Below are positions 9,855-15,672 of a stretch of 15,672 nucleotides of DNA, piece after piece (positions within the stretch are counted from its first letter, which is position 1; each line of letters opens with the position of its first letter). The DNA lies in contig JAENRP010000549.1 in the NCBI GenBank assembly GCA_024741835.1, positions 1-15,672 of the forward strand. Direction: 5' to 3'. A program made the translations under genes and the position numbers. The stretch comes from Diplocarpon mali (Eukaryota > Ascomycota > Leotiomycetes > Helotiales > Drepanopezizaceae). Under the pieces are notes generated by a model, which worked only from the letters and a program-made list of their open reading frames with translations, ran no database searches and was not told where the DNA came from.

Positions 9855-11718
9855 AGAATCGCCTCTAATAGCAAGTACTTCTATAAAGAGCTTATCGTTA
9901 GGTAAAAGCTACTAGTAGCGTAAAGCTCATTTCCTAGCCTTAAGAGGGGTCAGCTCCTAGTCTTAATATAAGAGTATATTAGCTAGCGTATTCGTTATAC
10001 TTATTTGGTATATAATAAGGAAGTTGAAGTTAGCAAAGAACTCCGCCTAGCGAGCCTATTAGGCTATTAAGTCCTTAATTATTATAAAGTACTTAAGGGC
10101 TTTATAATTTATATATATATATACTGTTTTTTAGGCCTTGAGTAGCTTTGCCTTATATTAGTAGAACGATTTAAAAATCGCTAGGAGCTCCTTATTATAA
10201 ATAGGGTAATTTAGCTCGGTATTATTTATAGTCTTTAAGAAGTACTTGATTAGGTAGTAGTTCTTATCTTCTTAGAGTTAAGAGAGTATGCCGGCAACTA
10301 CTCTATTAAAGGCGTTAGTCTTAAGCCTTATCTGCTTTTAAGGGTAATAGTAGTATAAGATCGGGGTTGTTTGAAGGCTTAAGCATAGAGCTTTTTAAGC
10401 TTCCTTATAAGTATTATTAAAGTTAAACGGAACGTTTCCTATAAGAGCTATTAAGGGTTGGCAAATACGATTATAGCTTTGAATAAACCTTCGGTAGAAG
10501 TTATAAAACCTTAGGAAGCTTTATATATTGCATACGTTCTTAGCGTATTTCTACTCTTAAATAACTAAGACCTTATTAAGGTCTACCTCAATTTTATAAA
10601 CTCTAATAATAAATCCTAGGAACTTAGTCTTAGTAACCCCGAACTCGCTTTTCTTAATATTTGCTTAAAGGCCGTAGCATTAGAGAATTCTTAAGATCTT
10701 TTTAATATAAATCTTATAATTAAGGGAGTTTTCTAAATAGATTAGAATATTATTTAAGTAAGTAGAGTAGAAATCGTTAAGGTAGTTAAGGAGAATATTA
10801 TTAATAAACCTTTGAAAGGTAGCAGGCCTATTTATTAGCTCGAATAGTAAAACCTTATATTTATAAGTCCTATAATATATGCAAAAGGTAGTTAGGTCCT
10901 TCGTATTAGCTAATATATAAATATAGTAAAAGGCTTATTATATATCGATTTTTATAAAAATATAAGCTTTCGATATATATGCTATTATCTTATTAATAAG
11001 TGGAATCGGGTAAGGGTCTTTCTTTATTAAGGCGTTTAGTTTCTAGTAATTAATATATAAATATAAGGAGCTATTAGCTTTTCTTATAAAGAGGATTAAG
11101 GCTGCCTAAGGGGAACTTAAAGCTTTAATAAATCCTTTATATAAGTTCTTAAGAATATAGCTCTTAACCTTTAAGAGCTATTTATTAGTAAGGCGGTAGA
11201 GGGGTTCGATTATTAAGTTATTCTCGCCTATTAGCTCGATTTTATAATTTACCCTTAATCTGGGTTCTAATAGCTAATTAAAGGCCTAGCGATTAAAAAC
11301 GTTCTTAAATTTAGCATACTAAGGCAGGAGCTTCTAGTCTATTAGCTTATTATTGCTCTTATACTTGGCTTGCAGCGCCGAACTAAGGCTAAGGGAGCTA
11401 ATTTTAGCTTGCTTAACTAATTCTTGGCAATTGATTTCTTAGTCTAGATTGTAAATAGAGCTTACGAATATAAACTCTTTAAGCGCCAGTTCTTAAGTTT
11501 ATATAGCTCGCCTTGCCTTAATTATAAAGCGGTAGTAAAGGGCGCCGATTGCTAAGGCTAAGATTAGGCTAATTTAGTAAGCTATCTTTAGAGGAGCGTT
11601 TCTCTTTATTAAAAGAGGGAGTATGGAGTTTAATACTTTTAATAAGGCCTTCTTTATATAGTTTAGATCTTTTTTCAAATCTTTAAAGAAACTGCTATCC
11701 TTAGGTCTATAAGAGGCC

Positions 11719-11741
11719 ACTTATAGGCCAGGCCTAGGAGT
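11719..11741. repeat. 23-bp palindrome, copy 9 (in pol)
   Basis: It starts ACTTATAGGCC and ends GGCCTAGGAGT around one A. In the pol frame it reads T-P-R-P-G-L-stop-V. It is followed on the plus strand by GGAATT. Confidence 0.93.
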
Positions 11742-11763
11742 GGAATTCGAGTTCGCAGTTTTT

Positions 11764-11786
11764 ACTCGCAAGCTAGGACTAGGAGT
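11764..11786. repeat. 23-bp palindrome, copy 10 (in pol)
   Basis: It starts ACTCGCAAGCT and ends GACTAGGAGT. In the pol frame it reads T-P-S-P-S-L-R-V. Its start is exactly 45 bp from that of copy 9. Confidence 0.9.
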
Positions 11787-12439
11787 AGGATTCGAGTTCG
11801 CATTACTTGCTAGCATTAAGAACTAGGCTTAGGCTATTCTTAAGTCTTTATCCTTAATATCTATTATAGCTGCTTAATAATCGATGTCTTACTATACTAT
11901 TAAGGGTTTTATTAGCTATAAGAGATCGATTAATACGCATTAATTAAAGTAAGAGATAATAGGCATATCCTTAGGCTAAGAGATACTATTTTTCCCTTTT
12001 CCGTAGGACTATTTGAAGTTATAATACTCTAGGAACTTCCTATTGATTAAAACGTTAGTTGCTCTTAAGCTTATGATTAAGAAAAGGAAGTTTATTTATC
12101 GCCTATCGATTATAAGGGTAAGTAAGATAGCGAATCGAATAGTTTCTCCCTTAAGGCTATTATAGCTAGTAAGGGTAATCGGTTTAAGCAATTTAATAAA
12201 CTTTACCTTAAGTCTTTAAGAGAGCTAGTATGCTAAAGATATCTTAATAATATCGAAAATATTAGCTCTACTATTAATATAGGCAACTATTTTAATAAAT
12301 AATCTATTTAAGCTAGTTTTATAAGAATTAAGAATTGGCAGCCGCCTATTAATAGGTAGGAATTAAAATCTAAGTCTTTTTATAAATTATAACTTATACT
12401 ATAGTAAGAGTCTTTACTATAGCTTAGCAGTTTCCTAAT

Positions 12440-13740
12440 AGTAGGTCGTTTTCTATTTCAACTTTAGCTATTATAAACTTGCCCTACTTCTTTAGCTTAA
12501 GGCAGTCTATCGCATAATGACTAAGGGCTTTATAATTATAGTAGAGACTAGATGACGGCTTTAGGCTGGCAGACCTTTCTTAATAGGCCGCTGGTAAAGG
12601 GGAACGAGTGCAGGGAGCTAAGGAAGTAGCTATAGCTATAGGTCTCTATAACTCCCTTTTTAATATACTAAGGACGCAGTTCTTTAAAAGGGAGAATGCG
12701 ATAGCAGAACCGACTTATTGAGCGTTATAAGCTTCTTCTTATTTAATATTATAAGCCTTATAATCCGTAATAGCTAAGAACTTATCTAAAGTAGTATAAT
12801 TATTATTTATTTTATACTTCTTTACTTAAAGGTTATTCTTTAAGGCTAAAGAGACCTTTTTATAAATGTTATTAAACTAGCGAGATTAGTCGATCTTATT
12901 AGCTATAGTAAAGGTAACAAACTTAGATTAGAATTTATTATATAATATTAAACTTATAATTAGCTTACTATATTTAAGCTTAGCGGATTGAATGTAGTTA
13001 TAATTAAAGAACCTTTAATCTAAGACCCTAAGGATATTAGTAGCGTACGTGAACTTACTAATAAAGATAGGATTTATATATTATAAGATCAAGTTCTAAA
13101 CTTTACCTATTATATATTTAAAGTAAATAGTAATCTAGTCCTCTCTTTAAGTGAAGTTGCCTAAGTACTTTTAAATAAATACCTTTATAGCCATCTTTTA
13201 AGTATTATAAGTGATTTCGCCTTAGTGGTTACTAAAATAAGTTTAAAGGTACTTAATTCGATAGGGGTTAATAATTAGGATTAAAGGTTAGATAATTAAG
13301 AGGTAGTAGTCTAAAGGAGGCAGCAAGTCGGCGGTAAAGGACTAAGCATTCTAAGGGCTAGCACTTAAGGAAAAAGGGGCAATAGTATTATTTTAAAGAG
13401 CAGCGGTAATAGTAGCGCTAACAAGGTTTGCAATTTCGGCCTATTAAGTAGCTAAAAAGAGAGGGGCTAATATAATAAGAGTAGACGTCTTTAAAAAGAG
13501 TATATCTTCTTCTTTAACTTCAATCGATAGCAATAGGGTATTTCGAGAATCCACTCGCAGTTTAGGCTTAAGAGTGAAATCGGTACTAAAGGAGGTTTCT
13601 TTTTAAATAGGCTTAGGAAAGGGAATATCTCTAAGACTAGGGTTAGTAGTAAGGCCTAGAGAACTAGTAATAGTAAGGCCTAGTAGTAGAGGTGCGGTTA
13701 ACCTTTTACTTCTCTTAAATAGTATAAGATTAGAGGTTAT
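12440..13740 (-). pseudogene. gag: Chromovirus gag with CCHC zinc knuckle
   Basis: A minus-strand frame, one phase away from pol, runs through this region with stops at Gln/Trp-type codons. Near its C-terminal end, 12543-12502 reads Y-Y-N-Y-K-A-L-S-H-Y-A-I-D-C. This fits CX2CX4HX4C exactly, with the first two Cys (12543-12541 and 12534-12532) changed to Tyr by TGY-to-TAY transitions, and with His at 12519-12517 and the last Cys at 12504-12502 intact. The middle (about 13310-12730) has the length and helical, charged character of Ty3/gypsy capsid. The N-terminal part is Ser/Thr/Leu-rich and contains palindrome copy 11 in frame. The start is a guess: the codon at 13740-13738 is ATA and could be a former ATG. 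The stop near 12440 is also approximate, as the true gag stop cannot be told from RIP stops. Confidence 0.8.
13553..13575. repeat. 23-bp palindrome, copy 11 (in gag)
   Basis: It starts ACTCGCAG and ends CTTAAGAGT on the plus strand. In the gag frame (minus strand) it reads T-L-K-P-K-L-R-V. Gag uses a different codon phase from pol, yet the palindrome's own phase is the same. Confidence 0.85.
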
Positions 13741-14605
13741 AAGTACTAACTCTCTTTATATTATTTAGTTTAGTCTAAAGGGACCTAATGCTAAATAGTG
13801 ACCTATTTAAAAGGGGGAAGATTAGTATAAGTGAAGCTATATATATTCTTAAAGCCTTCTAGTAGAGTATATATTAAGGTATTATAGGTTTATAAATCTT
13901 AAGAAAGAAGGTTTTACTTTAGGATTATGTCTTTTTACTAATTAGGAGTTGCAATAAGGTTGTTTAAGAGTATAGTATAAATCCAGGGAAGTAGGGTCCG
14001 AGGATCTAAAGCTTATTACTCTACTAAAGTTGACCTAGTCTCTAATAGTATAGTATAACCTATTAAGGCTGACCAAGTCTCTACGTATATATATAGGTAT
14101 AGGTCCCCCAGTTTCGTACCCGAGTATTCGAAGGAAGGAGTAAGAAGCTTCGAAGAGTGTAAGGAAGAGTCGTTGATAAGTATGATAAGAGTTGTCGAAG
14201 AGTATAAGGTTAATGAAATAGAGTAGTATAGAGTATTTGTAAGAGAAGGAGAGAGTTAAGAAGAGAAAAGTTATTATACTACTTTAGGCAGCAGCTTACG
14301 CTAGCGAAGCAAGGGTATAATAAATATATTTTTTTCGAATTGAAATTGAAGGTGAGTTTCTATTTGTAAAATGGAGTAGGTATAAGGTCGAAAAAACGAG
14401 CTAATCTCGTATTTAAGGGTTATTATTCAGCTTCCTTTAAAAACTAGATTAGTAAGATCTAGGCACTACGTACGAGTTGCTTAAGGCAGTTCGTAGTAAA
14501 AGAGTCGAGATTGAGAGATCGAGTTGCTTAAGGCAGTTCGAAGTGATAATTCTAAAGGTAGTAGATATTAAGCTTCTTAGTAAAGGTTGAATTGATCTTT
14601 TCTTA
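13741..14605 (-). other. Chromovirus 5' leader between 5' LTR and gag
   Basis: No coding frame is convincing here. The minus strand is rich in C and T (the plus strand in A and G, especially 14120-14270), as expected of a transcript leader. It contains the direct repeat described separately. The edge next to the LTR should hold the primer-binding site, but none is recognisable. N-terminal gag codons may extend somewhat into the low-coordinate end. Confidence 0.6.
14474..14540. repeat. 20-bp direct repeat in the leader
   Basis: GAGTTGCTTAAGGCAGTTCG occurs identically at 14474-14493 and 14521-14540, 47 bp apart. Perfect identity amid RIP-altered DNA suggests a short tandem duplication whose two copies happen to be unmutated, or a recent one. 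No role is known. Confidence 0.8.
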
Positions 14606-14848
14606 TATTATAACTTGCTCTAGAGCGTATAGTAGGGCGAGAATCGAACGCTAACTGTATTACCTTAAGAGGTACGCTATATAATAGAGAAGAAAAGATA
14701 AAGAAGAGAGAGTCTTTAGTAGAGCTCCTCCAGAATAAGTACAGGTGCTTCACTAGCATGTACATAATCCAGCCACCTCGCTACCTTAGCGTGCACCTGA
14801 CTTCGATACAATACGTGATATAACCCTGCACGTGATGCGGCTGTAATA
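14606..14848 (-). repeat. 5' LTR of the chromovirus (right copy, 243 bp)
   Basis: It begins TATTATAAC on the plus strand, which is TGTTACGAC after three transitions, and ends CTGTAATA. It is the upstream LTR for the minus-strand element and should contain the promoter. Elsewhere it keeps several C:G pairs lost from the left copy (for example CACGTG near 14829), so each LTR was mutated separately. Confidence 0.96.
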
Positions 14849-14853
14849 ATCGT
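14849..14853. repeat. Target-site duplication ATCGT (right copy)
   Basis: It matches 7882-7886 exactly and directly follows the right LTR. ORF B resumes through it in frame. Confidence 0.9.
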
Positions 14854-15206
14854 TAGCCAAATTTCGTATAATACTCAGTATAATAAAAGGAGGCCTACTA
14901 TTAGAGGCACTTATAAGGAAACGGCTATAGAACGATCCATTAGTAGTTATAATAGTAAAGGAGTTATTCTCTAAAGATATAGCTTAATTAATAATATATC
15001 TAAAGAAGCATAAGCAGGAACTTTTTAATAATTTCACTTATACTTAAAAGCTAATTCAATAGTTAGAGCTATAACTATATAAGGACAAGTCCTAGATTAA
15101 GATGAAAGGCACTAATAATAATATTAAGGCTAATAATATAATTAATAAGACGATCCTTCTTGAAAAGTATAGCACTAAGAAACCTTATACTAAACCCTCC
15201 GATACG

Positions 15207-15229
15207 ACTCCTAGGCCCGGCCCGCAACT
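15207..15229. repeat. 23-bp palindrome, copy 12 (in ORF B tail)
   Basis: It starts ACTCCTAGGCC and ends GGCCCGCAACT around one C. It reads T-P-R-P-G-P-Q-L in the open 150-codon stretch, so here the inserted peptide is still translatable. Confidence 0.85.
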
Positions 15230-15554
15230 TATATTAATCAAAGGTAAAGAAAAGGAAGTATTATTTATTAAATTGCCTATCTCATCCTCTTCTATAGTAG
15301 AAGAATCTCTAGAGGATGATAATAATAATAAAGAGGATAATAATAAGGATGCTATAACGCAAGTTTCTATCCCTATTAGCAAAAGCCGTCAAACTATACT
15401 AGTATCGGCACGAAATACTAAAGCTCCTACGACACTAAGACCGGACTCCTCTAATACTAGTAGTAAACTATTAAGAAGAAGTAGTCATTTGGCAAAGAGA
15501 GTATTATCTAGTAATAGTTCTCCCTATCTCTTAAAGAGAACTAAGGAGAATTGA

Positions 15555-15672
15555 TATCTAGGTTAGTACTATTTCTAATTGTTTTTACGATTCTATAGTT
15601 TATTTATTTGTTTTGCTAGTTTCGTTTTCTAACTCTTAGGCCTAGCCTATAGGTAAAAAGCGCATATATAAA
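15555..15672. other. 3' flank of ORF B
   Basis: AT-rich, T-rich sequence with no supported gene, probably 3' untranslated or intergenic. It contains palindrome copy 13, the only copy outside a recognised reading frame. Confidence 0.4.
15632..15654. repeat. 23-bp palindrome, copy 13 (outside a known frame)
   Basis: It starts ACTCTTAGGCC and ends AGCCTATAGGT. It lies 77 bp after the ORF B stop and not in the ORF B codon phase. Its own phase would give T-L-R-P-S-L-stop-V, so it may belong to the 5' part of another decayed gene to the right. Confidence 0.85.

Larger units (their letters stand above)
9771..9860 (-). repeat. Tandem 45-bp (15-codon) duplication carrying palindromes 7 and 8
   Basis: Minus-strand units 9860-9816 and 9815-9771 encode D-S-T-P-R-P-G-L-Q-V-T-L-A-Q-I and N-S-T-P-R-P-S-L-R-V-T-I-M-P-I. 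The unit is a whole number of codons, so the pol frame is kept. It lies in the linker between RNase H and integrase. Confidence 0.8.
11712..11801 (-). repeat. Tandem 45-bp (15-codon) duplication carrying palindromes 9 and 10
   Basis: Minus-strand units 11801-11757 and 11756-11712 encode A-N-S-N-P-T-P-S-P-S-L-R-V-K-T and A-N-S-N-S-T-P-R-P-G-L-stop-V-A-S. They lie between protease and RT. The unit length equals that of the other pol duplication although the flanking codons differ. Confidence 0.85.
8130..12440 (-). pseudogene. pol: Chromovirus pol: protease, RT, RNase H, integrase, chromodomain
   Basis: A single minus-strand frame of about 1430 codons shows all domains. The protease has N-S-R-A at 12275-12264 in place of D-S-G-A. 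RT (about 11320-10690) has Y-L-N-N at 10760-10749 in place of Y-L-D-D. RNase H follows (about 10480-10080), with L-K-T-N-A for L-x-T-D-A. The integrase HHCC finger (about 9540-9400) has His and Cys turned to Tyr. In the catalytic core Asp is kept at 9323-9321 and 9143-9141, but the Glu position (9035-9033), exactly 35 residues after the second Asp, is Lys. A GPY/F-like module (about 8700-8540) and a C-terminal chromodomain (about 8425-8290, I-E-E-I-I-G-S then K-L-E-Y-Q-I-K) complete it. Stops lie at Gln/Trp-type codons. The start is uncertain, as pol overlaps or closely follows gag. Four palindromes sit in two interdomain linkers. Confidence 0.95.
7887..14848 (-). mobile_element. Complete Ty3/gypsy chromovirus (6962 bp) inserted in ORF B, RIP-inactivated
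   Basis: Two 243-bp direct LTRs, a 5-bp target duplication, a polypurine tract beside the left LTR and gag-pol between them define a full-length element transcribed right to left. The pol order is protease, RT, RNase H, integrase and chromodomain, the arrangement of Ty3/gypsy chromoviruses. Gag and pol each keep one frame throughout; pol is in the +1 frame relative to gag. The coding frames carry many stops and the catalytic Asp and Glu codons are mutated by transitions, so the element is dead. It carries five copies of the 23-bp palindrome. No primer-binding site is recognisable next to the right LTR; the first bases there (TAAGAAAAGATC on the minus strand) could hide a RIP-altered TGG. Confidence 0.96.
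14849..15554 (+). pseudogene. ORF B, 3' portion: C-terminal region, with a 150-codon open tail
   Basis: This is the continuation of ORF B. With the element and one ATCGT removed, codons ACT AGA GAA TCG TTA GCC AAA read straight across the junction. The part up to 15101 has RIP-type stops. From the ATG at 15102 to the TGA at 15552-15554 there are 150 uninterrupted codons that keep several CAA codons and other CpA sites, so RIP was weaker here. This tail is hydrophilic and probably disordered: Asn/Lys-rich, an acidic E-D-D-N-N-N-K-E-D patch near 15310, then Ser/Arg/Lys-rich with L-L-R-R-S-S-H-L-A-K-R near 15465, suggesting nuclear or nucleic-acid-binding character. Palindrome copy 12 is in frame at 15207. 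The TGA could be a RIP product of CGA, so the true end is uncertain. No family is recognised. Confidence 0.7.

Noticed and set aside
14570..14605. tRNA primer-binding site for the chromovirus
   Set aside because: No TGG plus tRNA-complementary stretch is visible beside the 5' LTR, and the leader is not complementary to the LTR start as a self-priming element would require. RIP may have destroyed it.
14577..14765. 62-codon minus-strand open frame
   Set aside because: It spans the 5' LTR boundary of the chromovirus and is non-coding LTR and leader sequence.
15185..15382. 65-codon minus-strand open frame
   Set aside because: It is the antisense shadow of the open tail of ORF B; its Ser/Leu runs mirror the Asn/Asp/Lys codons of the plus strand.
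2079..15654. Palindromes as Rho-independent terminators or as MITE ends
   Set aside because: There is no T-run pattern, copies lie in frame inside coding domains, and no paired element or flanking duplication is seen around them.

Overview
The window looks like a transposon graveyard from a filamentous ascomycete (Pezizomycotina). It is strongly AT-rich and full of TpA, with few CpA and TpG. In four long decayed reading frames the in-frame stops fall where Gln (CAA/CAG), Trp (TGG) or Arg (CGA) would be expected, and I found no frameshift. This is the signature of repeat-induced point mutation (RIP), in which C:G changes to T:A. I see no intact host gene, no tRNA or rRNA gene and no CRISPR array. 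The species cannot be named from the sequence.

Layout. (1) 1-1467, minus strand: the gag and protease part of a RIP-mutated Ty1/copia retrotransposon that runs off the left edge. (2) 1468-1748: non-coding, with a short irregular repeat array and two hairpins just beyond it. (3) About 1749-4601, plus strand: 'ORF A', an unrecognised protein of up to about 950 codons. (4) 4602-4834: a pyrimidine-rich, G-poor, promoter-like spacer. (5) 4835-7886 plus 14849-15554, plus strand: 'ORF B', an unrecognised protein of roughly 1200 codons cut in two. (6) 7887-14848, minus strand: a complete Ty3/gypsy chromovirus inside ORF B, with two 243-bp LTRs, a 5-bp target duplication (ATCGT), a polypurine tract, gag, and pol with protease, RT, RNase H, integrase, GPY/F module and chromodomain. 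Removing the element and one ATCGT copy joins the two halves of ORF B in frame.

The most unusual signal is a 23-bp near-perfect palindrome present 13 times, always exactly 23 bp. Its arms are ACTCGYAGGCC and GGCCTRCGAGT around one central base. Twelve copies lie in decayed coding sequence: gag, pol, ORF A and ORF B. All twelve are read in the same codon phase, giving variants of the octapeptide T-R-R-P-G-L-R-V on whichever strand is coding. In pol the copies sit between domains, and at two sites a 45-bp (15-codon) unit carrying the palindrome is tandemly duplicated. This resembles the in-frame palindromic elements known from Rickettsia genes, here in fungal mobile-element proteins.

Inferred history: ORF A and ORF B belong to a repeated, probably mobile, family that picked up palindromes; the chromovirus, also carrying palindromes, inserted into ORF B; RIP then mutated everything, more weakly in the last 450 bp of ORF B.
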